From NCBI RefSeq assembly GCF_016920785.2, contig NW_024609837.1, positions 51,326,671-51,390,670 of the forward strand: DNA of 64,000 nucleotides. Reading direction: 5' to 3'. The DNA is from Ixodes scapularis (Eukaryota > Arthropoda > Arachnida > Ixodida > Ixodidae). The position numbers and the translations under genes were made by a program. Below the pieces are notes generated by a model that saw only the letters and a list, made by a program, of their open reading frames with translations, had not been told where the DNA came from and made no database searches. This document shows, piece after piece, positions 12,501 to 24,088 of the stretch. Each line of letters begins with the position of its first letter. The first letter of the stretch is position 1.

Positions 12501-15500
12501 GGCGGGCGAGGTTGTTTCGTCCGCTCCTGAAGCGGCATAATTACCGACCCCTACCAGGAAGTAACACGGGGGTTTGCAGAAAGTTGGCGGCTGCATAGAA
12601 ACTGGCATTCCGAAGCCGCTGGGCGCAAAGAAAAGAAATGCGCGTCTCGAGTGCCTCCCCGTAAAGCGGCTCTAAAATTTAGTTTCATCTGTCGAATTTG
12701 AATTTCAGTTTTTCCTTACGAGGCTAGCTCCAACAATGCCCCCTGGACTTGCGATAAAGTGAATTTGGTGCTTCATTATCGGCAGCCTTCGTACTTGGAT
12801 TGAAATTTTTTGTAGCCCAAATCCGAAGCATCTGTGCACTTATGTTCTATGAATGCCGATACTTGCCAACACTGACTGTTCAGCTCGTAATAGTTACAGA
12901 TATATTCGGCGCACATAAGCCAAGTGTAGCGACGGCAGTGCTGAAGCTGGGTGACGTCTCGTCAACAAGCCGCAGTGCTGAGAGTGCCACGCTAACTGTC
13001 ACTATTTTCGAAAGGACTCAAACGTTTTATTTTCAGATACGCCTCTTTGTAGTTAGAGCGCACGGGCTACTCCATAATGCGACTGTATTTATAATGAGTC
13101 CAGGTGCAAGTTTGTGGATGCCTACTTTCTGTAAAGCCCCAGTTTACTGATGCTCGTGACGTTTTCGTCATAATCTGCCGAGAAAATGAACCCAGTCGGT
13201 TCCTCCGCTGCGCGAGATAAGACTTCCTTTAACGTGAAGAACTAAACGCGAGATTGAGTGTGCTGTCAGGCCGCAAGCGAAGCTTTGAACCGACAAAAAA
13301 AGAAGCGCAAAGGTTTCGAAAAGTGCTGTGCAGTTGTTCGTTGGCCGGCCACGAACGAAGGCGGAGCGACTCTGCTCGCATTTGCCGAACGCAGAGTTCC
13401 TCTACGGTCGGTCGTTGAGTACGTTGGGGGGAAGATAGTGTGAAACGGTCGTCTAGGAGATTGATGTGACTTTGATGTATACTTGAGACAATGCGCTTTC
13501 TAACAACACCTTCGCAATGTTGGCAGGGGAAGGGGAGTGCGCGGTTTCTGAGGAACCGGTTGCCATCCTGGACCGATCCGCAGAAGGGTTCTATACGCTT
13601 CCGCTCACGTCTGAGCGTTTGTCTGTTTGGATTCTCTCCTCTCCTCTGCACTGCGTATGAGATGAGGTAAAATAATTCGTGACGTGGTGCTTCCCTTCGG
13701 CAGACGGTAATTCAGCGGAAGAGTCAAAACTGAGCTATTCGATGACAATCAACAAGAATCTACGACACTTCTTTCTTGCAGGATCGTGGGCGTCGGAATG
13801 CTTTCAACGTTTTCCATTCGGCTGGATAACCGTAGCGTGTCGAACATTACAACGAGCAAGCTAATCAATTGCGACGGCGAATAGCTTGAATATTGCAGAA
13901 TAATTGCAATTTGACGCACACATTCGAAAAAGCTTCCAAGAGAAATTGTGGCATTCAACGACTGGGGAAAAGTACTACAATTCCAAATTAGCTGAACAAG
14001 AGGTCCAATTGGAGCAAGTACCAAAATCACAAAGTTGTCATTGTCCAAACATTGCAGGGCATGCATAGCAGCATTTCAGTTTTCCAAATCTTGTTTCAAG
14101 ACATGAATCGTCACCGACCAACCCTGTGGAATAGCTTGTTGGTATGTTTTGATGCAACGACATTGCGATTACAACTCTGCCGTAATAAGCCTCGCTGTAA
14201 CATCTGGAACGAATCTGTACATACCCTGGAAACGCAACGACGTAATTCCTGTATTGCTTTGTCACTTCTGCGACAAACAAAATGATATCGCACTTGGTGC
14301 GCAGTGTAAGTTCAAGGAAGACGCTCGAAATCTTGAGGTGGAAAAATGTTGAAAGGTGTTCACTTAGAAGTAAGGTGGCTCTGGAAGACTACTGTACGTG
14401 CCTCTCACTTAACAGGAAGCCTAGGGGATCTGCACGTTTTTCAAGTTACTTATTTTAATGACATCTTGGTCAGTTCTCGTCAGTGGTTCCTTACTCTTCA
14501 CTACTGCAGGTGGCTAACTCTTCTGAATAGCAAATGAACATTTTTTTAGAAGAGATCTTAGAAGTACTTAGAAATTCGAAACATTAGGGGTTACCTTATG
14601 CAGTGACTTTTCGAAACTTCCTGGAGCTTGAAATCATCAATCTTTTTTTATGATAACAGCAAAGTCTTTTAACAACTTGACAGAAAAGCTTACCGTAGGT
14701 CTAAAGACAGTTCTTGGAAGAACCAACATTACATGAACTTGAAGAAAAGGTTACACATAAATACAGTTCTTTAAAGACTTAGTTTTAAGATTCCAAATGG
14801 GTCTAACCTTTTCTTCGGTAATGCTTTTCCAAAAAAAAAGAAATAAAAAAAACGGGACAATATTTGCTTTTCTTTTTTAAAGTCAGTTCAGAGCAGTTTA
14901 ACAACTGTGTGCCATAAAGACTGACCAAGTACTGTCCAAGATCTCATTGTGGAAGAAAATTTTGTAATGACAAAGGTATATCAGGCTGCTTAGGTTTCTA
15001 AGGTACTTAAGGGTGGTAAAGTATATATACTTGTTGTTGTAAATCCCTGACAAAGGTCAATATACAAATGTTTTGAAACACTGTCATCCCCAACATTTGC
15101 CTCATAGAGTCTTTTTCAACATAGGCTGCTTTCCAAGCCGTATGATACAACACTACTTTCGGCGTAATGTGTCACTGTCGTAAACCATTCCTTCTGTTCA
15201 AACATATTTCCAGGTTATTCACAACAAAGTTTTGAAGAACAGAGGACATCAAGCAATATTTTTCCTATTTGACAGTTCTCATAAAACCACAGTTCACCAA
15301 AAAGGCCCTTTGTAGCACTGTCTACAAATGCCAAAGAATAACCATCAAGTTGCACTTTTGTTGTCTGGAATGATTCATGCAATAATGTTACTTCACATCA
15401 GTGGGTCAAGCATGTGTCAAAAGCACTCAAAGTACAAAGCAACTGGGAGTATTTGTACTTAAAGTACATTAGATAATACATACTAAGAGTGAAATGCATC

Positions 15501-15743
15501 AAAACAACCTAGTAGTTTTGAGGAGGGACCCAAGTACTCTTGTTTCCCTAAAGCACATCTCAAACAAAACAGGAATGCAACAAAAACAGACTGGATGTCT
15601 CAGCAAAGATTTGTATCTTACTTGGAAAGTATTTGAAAAATAGTTTATAAAGTAAAACAAAATTAGTAGATGCTTCTGGAATGTGCTTCCAATTTGCCTG
15701 ATATGCTAGTGCTGCTATGCACTAAGCTTAAGCACAAAGTAAC
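9548..15743. other. No recognised gene; CpG-rich patch inside
   Basis: About 6 kb between repeats. From 9560 to 11650 it is AT-rich with homopolymer runs and resembles UTR or intergenic DNA. From about 11700 to 12150 it is rich in CpG, which could mark a promoter or an unidentified exon. A TATA-like CCTATAAAAAA sits at about 12260. From 14540 to 15740 it is again AT-rich. None of the open frames (up to 140 codons at 13229-13651, minus strand) shows a family motif. Confidence 0.35.
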
Positions 15744-15747
15744 TTAA

Positions 15748-16375
15748 AGGGGCGGTGCAACGATATTCATTTGGAATGTTTTTCACTTTACACGAGCTTG
15801 CTGGCACTAGTGGGACTCTGGTATACTCGCACGCAACGCCACTGGCCAAGAAACTCCTTTGTTGCGGTGTAATTTCAAGGACAAAAACGATAATTTTTGT
15901 TCAATCTCTCCTTTGCAAAATTTTATGACGCAACGTGGGGATCGCAGTACACCCCATATGACGATATTTGAGTGCGGTTCATAGAATGCACCCGAGCATT
16001 GCGTGAGCACTCGATTTGGGTTCGTGATAATTACTAGCTCGAGAGGCATTCGTGAGTGGCCCGTGTCCAATCGCTGCAACGATGACAGTAGCCGAGCCAA
16101 AACAATGTCTGGAACTCAGCGTGTTCCCTGCGCTTTGCCAACCCCAGCGCACGGCTATCATCAACATTGGCGGCATATAATCGGCTCCAGATAACGTGGC
16201 CGCTTGTTCTGGCTACGAGTTGAGGATGTGAACGTTGCTCGTTTTTCTTTAATTTTTTTCTGGGACTCCTATTGGTGTGGGGTGAAAAACGAACGCGTAT
16301 TTCATAGGTCATCAACTTCAGGGATCCGTCCTAAGCGGTATTTGCGCAAAGTACAAAAATAGTTGCATCGCCCCT
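15748..16375. mobile_element. TTAA-flanked MITE family T1, copy A (628 bp)
   Basis: Bounded by TTAA at 15744-15747 and 16376-16379. Terminal inverted repeats are AGGGGCGGTGCAACGAT at the left and, reversed, AGGGGCGATGCAAC at the right. A closely similar copy lies at 56739-57365. TTAA target choice is typical of piggyBac transposases; the element itself has no transposase and must have moved in trans. Confidence 0.85.
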
Positions 16376-16910
16376 TTAACCACTTTCCAACACTGCGTGG
16401 CATATATCTTGATCTTTTGGAACGCGCTTATTGAATATACCCTTCCAAAACATAAAGTCACTCGGTAATGGTTCTCCAATGCAAGCCACGGTGGTTCCAC
16501 AAATGCTCGGTTCATGTACATGAGAACTGTAATCCAGCAGTTGAATGTTCAGCACATAAACAGTTCCACATAGGTGCACAAACCGCACGAAACAAAATTA
16601 ATACCGAAGGTGGTATTAGACGAGGGTTTAGGATTTGAACAAAGTCTCCAGCAGTTTGAGTAAACAAAGTCTCATCACAATAAAAACAAAAAATTCTTGT
16701 GACAAAAGTGTCCACGACGACGATGCAAGCGCAAAATACCGTAAATCATGAAGCTGACAAGTTTAATGAGGACAAGTGTAACTTCACTCAAGATGCATCT
16801 TCAGCTTGTTCATTTATTGTACATTATTGGGAATTAATGCTGCCAAATGAGAGACTTCCAATGAAAAAGCCTGTTAACCATCATCAATGTGGGAGGCACT
16901 CACTCGATCG

Positions 16911-17115
16911 AATGACGTTTTAGCAAACACCAACGTTTTGCCGAATGACATTTTAGCGAAGAGTTTACAGGTGGTTTAACATTTTTGCAATGAGCCGCCG
17001 CAGACTGCCGCCGCGAGGCGGCGTAAGCATAGCGCAAGGAGGGGGTTAACACGCACCCCCGTTATTCGCTAAAACGTCAATTTGCTAAATCGTCACTGTT
17101 TGCTAAAACGTCATT
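16911..17115. mobile_element. Small MITE with AATGACGTTTTAGC ends
   Basis: Terminal inverted repeats of about 45 bp, built from repeated GACGTTTTAGC-type words, at 16911-16957 and about 17066-17115. The centre is GC-rich with CCGCCGCGAGGCGG. No coding content. Confidence 0.6.
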
Positions 17116-18693
17116 TGCTCATGTGGCCCTATCAATGTAAGCTCTACAGCTGGCAACGCTGTTTGAAAATGGTGCCTGTGACAGCAGTTAGGCCTAACTC
17201 GCCGCTTAAAGCATGTTGATCGCCTTGGCAGTCCTTTTTTTACACAATATGCTTAGGGCTAAAACGTCATAAAAAACAAAACAAAAAAAGCCCTCAAAAA
17301 TTGTATTTCCTCGCTAAATTCAGCGGGGAAATTGCACCTGTCTGTTTTCCTGCAAACCTTAGCAGTGAACTGCTTCCTACCAAATGTTGCTAGATACTGT
17401 AAAAGAAATAGTAAATAAAGACATAACTAACATTAAAAAAAATTAACTCGCATTCTATGCATCAAGCACCCTAAATGTTTCAGAACAGCCATTACAACTC
17501 ATAAGCTTTTTATGCAACAGATTCATCGTCGTCCCTGAGTGAAGTTGCACTCCCTGACATCGCACAGTTGGCATTTGCGGTCGACTCTGCGCTCGTCTCG
17601 GCGTCGCAGACGCGTCGTAAAAGCGTTGTCTGCTTGGGGAGCGCACCGGGGGGTACATGAGTAACCGAGAGCTTGTAATGTCGCACGCTTTGAATGGGGA
17701 ATGATGGTGATTGAGGGGAAACCGTTTCAGGGTCAAAACCCACCCGCAGCTTGACGTGCAGGCGCGCAGTCTGCAAACCGGCATGGAAAGGCAGGCGTCA
17801 ATTGTCGTCTTTTGCTTCGTTTTCGGGCGGGAAAGTGAGAGCCTTTCCCAGGTTTCAAAGATCGCATTGGAGAGTTTTTTTTTTTTAGGTTCGAAGTTCA
17901 CGGTTTTGTCCGATATATGACTCGGAACAATTACATTGGGTTCTGGTTTAGGCTTAGACTGTGGATCCGGATTAGGCTTAAGAGCAGTAGAATTAGTGCC
18001 GGCGACTGGGCGGCACACGTCGAGGGCAGGACAGACAAGACTACATCTGCTCTGACCGCCGACAGACCGCCATCTTGTTTTAGCAATTCAAAGTCGAAAC
18101 AGGACGACTAAAACTTTCTCAACTTCGGCAGACATTTTTTTGTTACCTCGTTTGAAGTGCACAAAGAAGGAAGTGTCCGATTCAACTGTCATATAAAAAA
18201 ATCTCCTATCAAGAATCGGTGGGAAGTTGGTTAAAAGGCACGTAATTTTGGTCAAGGGGGCTCAGCCTGCACGCCACAAGGCCCAAAGTAGGCCCCAAGA
18301 CCAGCATGAGGCTTAACCTACCCAATTTGTGCCAATCGGCCAGAAGCTAGGCTTAGACGGGTGTTGGGCCTACACTAGGCCTAAGACTCAGCCCTAAGCC
18401 TAACCGACAGCAACTTTCCAAAACGGCGGTCAACAAAAAAATGAGACGTAACAAACTCCGCGGTCGGTGGTCAGGGCAGAACAACCGAGCGTCCGAGGTT
18501 CGCAGCGGGAGGCGAGGTTCGCAAGACGCGTGCGCACGACCACGCGAGTCGCGCACAGCGCCCACGCGGCGCCTACCCGCCGGTCGTCCCGGGCCCGCTT
18601 AGTCCCGCTTGGATTTTGACCCTAAAAGAGTAAAAAAGACACCCTGGTGCGGCGGGCGTCTGGCTTGGGCCTCCGAGGACCCATCCCAAACTG
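17116..18693 (-). other. Alpha-catulin downstream flank / possible 3' UTR
   Basis: Sequence immediately 3' of the alpha-catulin stop. 18470-18693 is very GC-rich. I found no AATAAA on the minus strand within about 1 kb of the stop, so the transcript end is not placed. An open frame on the minus strand at 17510-17776 (88 codons) is discussed in the findings. Confidence 0.4.
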
Positions 18694-18846
18694 TCAGATG
18701 CCCGGGTCGGACGAGCTGACGGTGCCGGGGCCCCCCTTGGACGAGAGGGCGCCCCCGCCGCCGTCGCTGTAGCTGTACTCTTCCTCCTGGTAGCCGCACT
18801 GGGAGTGGGCGCGCCCCATCTCCGAGCCCCGGAAGTCCAGGTTGTA
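18694..18846 (-). CDS. CTNNAL1: Alpha-catulin exon K (last coding exon)
   Basis: Fifty codons and a TGA. It begins directly after a splice acceptor, tctcggcag|TAC, with YNLDFRG, the residues expected to follow ATK at the end of the previous exon. The rest is a low-complexity tail: an acidic-aromatic stretch EEEYSYSDGGGG, then a Ser/Gly-rich end SSSDPGI. Such a tail is likely disordered and may be a phosphorylation or binding site, but that is inference. Vertebrate alpha-catulin diverges completely in this part, so the tail is lineage-specific. The exon is much GC-richer than the flanking introns. The reading frame is set by the splice phase and by the YNLDFRG match, so I am confident of it. 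Confidence 0.85.
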   Translation of the reverse strand, partial: YNLDFRGSEMGRAHSQCGYQEEEYSYSDGGGGALSSKGGPGTVSSSDPGI

Positions 18847-18919
18847 CTGCCGAGACGGCCGGGGCATTAGCCAAGGCGGACCGCGCACCTTCTCGAGCGT
18901 AAGCCTACCTGGCTCTGGT

Positions 18920-19720
18920 AGGCTTGCGCTTCGGACCCAGGTAAGACCTGGCCTAACCGTACCTCACCTAACCCAGCTTAACCTGACCTAATCTACCTAC
19001 CTTAACCTAACCTAACTTGCCCTAACCTCCTAACAAAACTTAACAACCTTAGTGAACATAACCTAAACCAACCTAACCTACTGTAACCTAACTGAACCTC
19101 ACCTGACGACCTAACATAACATAACCTAACTTGACCTAATGTAACAAAACTTAACCTATCTTAACTTGAGTTAACCTAACTACTGTAACCTAATACCCCC
19201 GATATGGTAAAATGTAATGTCAGTACCCTGGACTGACATTAAGTATTCAGAAGATCAGCTCGCGATACTGACGTGCGTCGCACATGCTTGGCCCTGTGCC
19301 GATCAGGTAATGCTGATTGATGGAACTCTCATTAAATTTTACCATGTGGCAAGGGTACAACTGAACCTAGCTTGACCTGACCTAACCTACCTACCGTAAC
19401 TTCACCTGACCTGATGTGACCTGCCCTTGCCTAACCGAGCCTACAGAAGTAGTCGGACAGAACATAACGCCACAAATCTCCCATCTACCCCGTGCTAACC
19501 TAACCTGAAATTATAAGTGCCGAAAACATGCACGATGACAAAAGGGACCGGAGATCGCGAAGCAACCTCGTGTTTTTGGCGCTTATCATTTCAAGTCATG
19601 TACGAAGTACCCTAATCTAGCCTAAATTGTCCTAACCTTACTGGACTCATAGTGTATAAGGTAACAAGTTCCAACCCAAAAACCTGACTTAACTTAACCT
19701 TTCCCTATCAAAACATTGAA
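18920..19720. repeat. Degenerate CCTAA telomere-like repeats
   Basis: Dense TAACCTAACC, CCTAACCTAA and related words at about 18930-19195 and 19365-19440, thinning out to 19700. CCTAA is the complement of TTAGG, the usual arthropod telomere unit. The array is interstitial (inside the last alpha-catulin intron), heavily decayed, and interrupted by a small MITE. Confidence 0.6.
19204..19345. mobile_element. 142-bp MITE
   Basis: Terminal inverted repeats ATGGTAAAATGTAATG and, reversed, ATGGTAAAATTTAATG differ at one base. An internal hairpin has 9-bp arms, AATGTCAGT and ACTGACATT. It interrupts the CCTAA-rich tract. No coding capacity. Confidence 0.6.
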
Positions 19721-19914
19721 AATGGGCATCTTTTTTATGGCACCGCACAAATTAGTTGAACTGCTGGTTAGGGAGTCACTCACAAATAAGCATCGGGCCA
19801 TTTATGCTAAAGCAGTTGCAAACCCAGCAATATTAGTAATGGGGGATGCATAGCTGAGCATGCTTAGCTTTTCGAGCATGTTTCAGTGGGAAAGTCCCGG
19901 TGTTAGTGGCTCAC

Positions 19915-19998
19915 CTTTGTTGCACACACTAGGCAGGTGGTGACGACCTTGGATATGACATTCATCAAGTTCTTTGTCTCCTGGATAACGTTGTCAAC
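19915..19998 (-). CDS. CTNNAL1: Alpha-catulin exon J
   Basis: Twenty-eight codons between gtttcag|GTT and AAG|gtgagc, too short to stand out as an open frame. The peptide starts VDNVIQETKNLMNVISKVV and ends CLVCATK. It forms the last conserved amphipathic helix of the alpha-catenin/vinculin C-terminal helical bundle. It connects in frame with exon I, which ends TFTK, and with exon K, which starts YNLDFRG. Both introns are phase 0. The match to the family across both junctions makes the call firm. Confidence 0.9.
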
Positions 19999-20040
19999 CT
20001 GAAACCGTGACGAGCAAGACTTGTATCACTCCGGCTCGTG

Positions 20041-20256
20041 CAATGCGGAGAAAAAGTCGTCTGCTTCTAGCACAGGACTTGGAATGACGTCAGAATTACG
20101 CCGAGCTGGCTTTGACTGGAAGAATAACGGGTAGACCTCAATGCTAGATGCCTTGAGGTCTACCCACTATTTTTTTTAATCAGCCAATAAGAGCTCAGCA
20201 TTCTGACATCATTGCAATTCCCGAAAAGAAGCAGACAAACTTGCGCTCTGCATGGA
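20041..20256. mobile_element. Foldback MITE, family 2, intact copy
   Basis: Inverted repeat with ends near AATGCGGAGAAAAAGTCG and GACAAACTTGCGCTCTGCAT, and a centre GGGTAGACCTCAA ... TTGAGGTCTACCC. Same family as 2716-3837 and 26820-27048. Non-coding. Confidence 0.65.
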
Positions 20257-21295
20257 TGCAAAACATGTTTACGGGAGTCTGCGAGTTTTTTGCTTTTTCA
20301 TAGACATGCCACAATTTGGCAATATTTGGGGCACACACATAATTTCTGTAATCCTACAACGAATGCAAGTACCTGTCAAGACATCCCAAGTTGCGCGAAT
20401 CACTTGTCGCATGAAACCTTTTAAGGCGATACCTGTGCTCGAATATGCTTTGCTGTGGAACTTTCTTCAAAATAGCGGCATACTATTTGCAGTGAAAAGC
20501 AGAGCCAAACGGAAACCAGAGGTCTCCGAAAAACCGAATTTTGTTCCCGTTTAGATCTGACAGTGTAAGGTCAATCTGCCCTTGAGGTGTGGCGACGATG
20601 GGCCGGCTTGCTAGATCAGCGTCTCAGACGAGACTGAGTGAAAGGAAGCACAGCAAAGGCTGAAGCGTGCGAGCGTCTTGAGACATGACTTCAGTCCCGC
20701 TCAGCCTGTGTGACTCAGCTCGGGCGCCGTTTCTAGCAAGCTGTAGATGAGAGATTTAGGCAGTGCAGTATGGCTGCTAGCCTCAGAAGGGTGGTGCATG
20801 AAAGCACCCGATGTCAAAAACCTCGTGTCGAATATACCCTGCAGCAAACACCCCGCCCTTTTTGCCCCACTTTCAAATGCCTCAGTTTCAGAAACCCATG
20901 ATGTGAATCCCCCGTGTCAGGTGGCCAGATCCTCCAAGTGATGGCGGGGAGATAATTCCGTTCACGGAATTCAAGTAAGGAATAACTGGCAAAAGCTTCC
21001 CGTTCTTCAGGCGTGCGCTATGCACATTCACGTCTTGAGACGTTAGTGGTTAGAACAAACAGGAAATATCAGTCACTGGCTAAACATCTAGCTTTTATTA
21101 ACAAGCATCGAACAAGAGCTTTCGTCGACTCTGAAGCACGCACCGATTCACAGTTCCGATGGTTTTGTTGAAGTGAATGGGTTCTGTCAAAACTGTTAAC
21201 CCGCAGCTCATGGCACCGTACTTGCCACAGCACCAAACACCAGTTCCATTGTTACGTCGTCCTAAAGACTAGTTGTATCCAATAAAGTCTATCAT
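20257..21295. other. Intron 9, no recognised gene
   Basis: Intronic sequence. Near 20600-20742 there is a short pair of inverted ends, GGCTTGCTAGA and TCTAGCAAGC, that could bound a small element. Otherwise nothing is supported. Confidence 0.4.
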
Positions 21296-21993
21296 CAGGG
21301 TGTCTATCGACCGGGAAACCCGGGAATTAGTAACAGGGAAATTTTATTTACCGGGAAAAATCAGAATTGTCAGGGATATTGTGAAGAAGTGAGCAACGTC
21401 AAGGAAAATGAGCCGGAAACACCATTGAGTGCCCTGAGCAAAGACTTGAGGACTTAGGGGCAGCAAAATAGGAAATAAATTCTGCCGAGTGTGCTACCCG
21501 ACGCAAAGGGAACAGCCGACAAATCCAGTACAAGCCTTGGACTGGACTGAATTGAGGGCGCAACACTAGGCTAGAGCCAGTTAGGGCTACTAGATTTAGT
21601 AACAAATGGAAAAGCCGCAGACCTCAATCCGATCCAAGCCGGAAGTATTCGAAAGTGTGTATCTGGCAGTCATGCTGCCATTTGGTTATTGACGTGTGTA
21701 ATTGAGCGTCATGTTTTCATCGTGTTTCCGGAAGTGGCCTGTTTACTGACGATGTCGGCGGCAAGAGAGTGCTCGTTTAATCCGGACTGGAGGAACCTGA
21801 ATGTTTCGGAATATGCAAGTTGGATTAAGCCCGTGCAAAACGATCCTCACAGTGTGCAATGCTCAATGCCTTGTGTTGTAATGGTCTTACATATTTAACC
21901 ACCTCAGCAGTGGTCAGGAAATTTCACTTGAAGTTGTCAGGGAAACCTGGAAAAGTCAGGGAATTTTGAAATAATAATTTGGTAGACACCTTG
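21296..21993. mobile_element. hAT-like element (698 bp)
   Basis: Starts CAGGGTGTCTATCGACCGGG and ends, reversed, CAAGGTGTCTACC. CAGGGTGTCTACC is a common terminal repeat of hAT-type MITEs in animals, and the subterminal GGGAAACC/AAACCTGG words fit. The flanking octamers TCTATCAT and ATAATTCT do not match, so it is old or the borders have drifted. No intact transposase. Confidence 0.6.
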
Positions 21994-22319
21994 ATAATTC
22001 TGTGTCCGAGTATACCTGCACGACGGCGGGGTGCGTCGGTGGTGATGCAGATTTTTGCGATGGGCCACTTGTACACGCGTCATTCTATGTTTTCTGGCAG
22101 TTCAAGTTAACCTTATTTTGTTGTTCTTTTTACTTAAAATACCCTTTGTAGACCCTCTACATGGAACAATGTTGGTGGAAGCGTGAAGAAAGTGGGACGG
22201 GAACATTGAGGACGGGGTTCTTGGCACGTACGGGGAATGCGGGACAGGGTAATTGAACGTGGGGTTTTCGAAATATGAGGCTAATGACACGAGGCTTTTG
22301 AGACGGATTCTGCACGCGG

Positions 22320-22485
22320 GGTAATCGTGCTACACCCATCAGAACGATGCTCATCTAGATCGAAACAGGCAGGGCAGGAATTGAACTCAAAATCCCTGGG
22401 TTCTGCAGCGTGAGCTTTCGCATCATGTGCTCCGAACCGCAGGGGAATGGGGCCACGTGTCCAGATATTTCGCATTCGAGTCTTG
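22320..22485 (-). mobile_element. tRNA-derived SINE, copy 1
   Basis: On the minus strand the segment begins with a GCGGTTCGGAGCACATGATG block resembling a tRNA 5' half and carries GAGTTCAATTCC, close to the pol III B box GGTTCRANNCC. A diverged copy lies at 47560-47700. Both contain the CCCAGGGTTCTGCAGCG-type block in plus orientation. tRNA-derived SINEs are known in ticks; assignment to a named family needs a search. Confidence 0.5.
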
Positions 22486-22540
22486 GGAGTGAGAACAGAA
22501 TCACTTGGGTCGTTCACCCCCTCCCCTCACTACGTATTAA

Positions 22541-23087
22541 AGGGACACTGACACCCCCCCAAAATTTATTTTTTATTTTTGCCAGGCGATTCATTATGGT
22601 GTCAGAAGACAGCCCAATCGATATTTTGCTACAGCGTCATATATATTTTTAATAAAGTAAAAAAACGCAACTGCCCGAAACTGAAACCAAAACTGGACTG
22701 GGGAGGAGGAAGAAATATAGAGGAGGAGAGAGGTGGCAGAAGTCATGTGGCTGTGGTACTTTTTCCCCCCAAACAACGCATTTGCAGTTTTTTAGAAGCC
22801 CCCAAAAATGGGTATCATATTTGTTTTCTATTTTTAATATTGTGTGCGTGCCTTCGTTGACCAACGACTTTGATCATATTTGGTGGTTGTGTTTAAACCT
22901 TAAAATACAACCCGTGACCACAGAAAAGAGAGTGAGCGCGACTCAAACCGGCCAGTTCTCGATCGGCGGTTTTCAGGCGGAAAGAAACCGAATTTCGAGT
23001 CAAAAATTCTGTTCTGGGTAGTTGGACTCTCATATGTCACGTACAGCTAAAAACCTCGGCAAGCATAAATACCCTATCAGTGTCCCT
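22541..23087. mobile_element. TTAA-flanked MITE family T2 (547 bp)
   Basis: TTAA at 22537-22540 and 23088-23091 flank perfect terminal inverted repeats AGGGACACTGA. piggyBac-like target choice. The interior is low-complexity and non-coding, with a T/C-rich part at 22560-22700. Confidence 0.8.
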
Positions 23088-23965
23088 TTAAAGTTTTCTT
23101 CAGACCGACGTATGTTTGGTGTTTTGGCGACAGGGCATGCTACATGCCTTGTCAGAGGCCGCAGCAACAAAAAGAAATGCTCCCATCTAAGGTGGGGCCC
23201 TCCGACAGACACTTGGACTGTGTTCCAAATCTTACTCGAGTAAGATTTGGAGATCCGAGTTGCTCATGTCGGTCACATAACGTGATAGCACAGATAAGGC
23301 TGGTTCACAGATCTGCGTTTCCTTGTAACTGCTCATGACAAAAGGACACACTGTAGCCCTGGAAACACTTACGACCTGCGTGTAACTGGACTGAAGGTTC
23401 TGCTGCGTTTGCGACATCAAATCTACTTACATACTCTCTGTGAGAAACACTCACCTATACCACTGTCAGAATTAGTTCGAGCCCACAGTGAAAGAATGAA
23501 GCATAAAATTATATTATATATGCGGACTGGAAGCATTTTAGGGCCACCCAATATACTGCACCAGACGTAGTCACTAACAAAGTGACGCTCTGGCAGAGCA
23601 TGGACCTCGAGCATGCGCATGCAGCCAAACCATGGCGGAAGGCACGAATCGCGAGCAGGAGGCTCGGCGTTCGAAAGAAGCGCCCTGCCGTTCTCTCTTT
23701 GTCAGTGACTGTGGTCTATAGACCAACACTGTTTACAAACATGCCCACGTCAAGCTCAGGAACCAGATTCGCCTGAAGTGAAGCTTCTGCGCATGCACCG
23801 TGGGACAACAGCGCCACCGCTGAGTCGCGACGTCAGACTATTAAACAATGCTGGTTGCAAGTGCTTAGGTTTTTGGACGCTGGGGTAAGAAACCTCTACC
23901 CCTAAACGTGATCGGGTAAATTCTGGACCGTATCCTCGGACGCAAGAAGATGTGGAGCGGCGTAC

Positions 23966-24088
23966 CTTTGTGAAGGTTGCAGCCTTGCCCACTGTTGGAT
24001 TCTTCACCGTGAACTGTAGCTGCTGGACAAACGTCGGTACCTTGTCCAGAAACTCGAGCAGTTCTTTCTTGTGTGTTCCGGAGGGCAC
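23966..24088 (-). CDS. CTNNAL1: Alpha-catulin exon I
   Basis: Forty-one codons between ccccgcag|GTG and AAG|gtacgc. The peptide runs from VPSGTHKKELLEFLDKVPTF to QFTVKNPTVGKAATFTK. This is a helical segment of the vinculin/alpha-catenin fold near the C-terminus, where an ELLxxLDKVP helix leads into a VQQLQ helix. Exon H before it ends RQFSYQ, giving SYQVPSG across the junction. Longer open frames in other readings of this stretch are shadows. Phase 0 on both sides. Firm call. Confidence 0.9.

Noticed and set aside
13229..13651. 140-codon minus-strand open frame
   Set aside because: No motif, no splice context, Arg/Ser-rich by composition.
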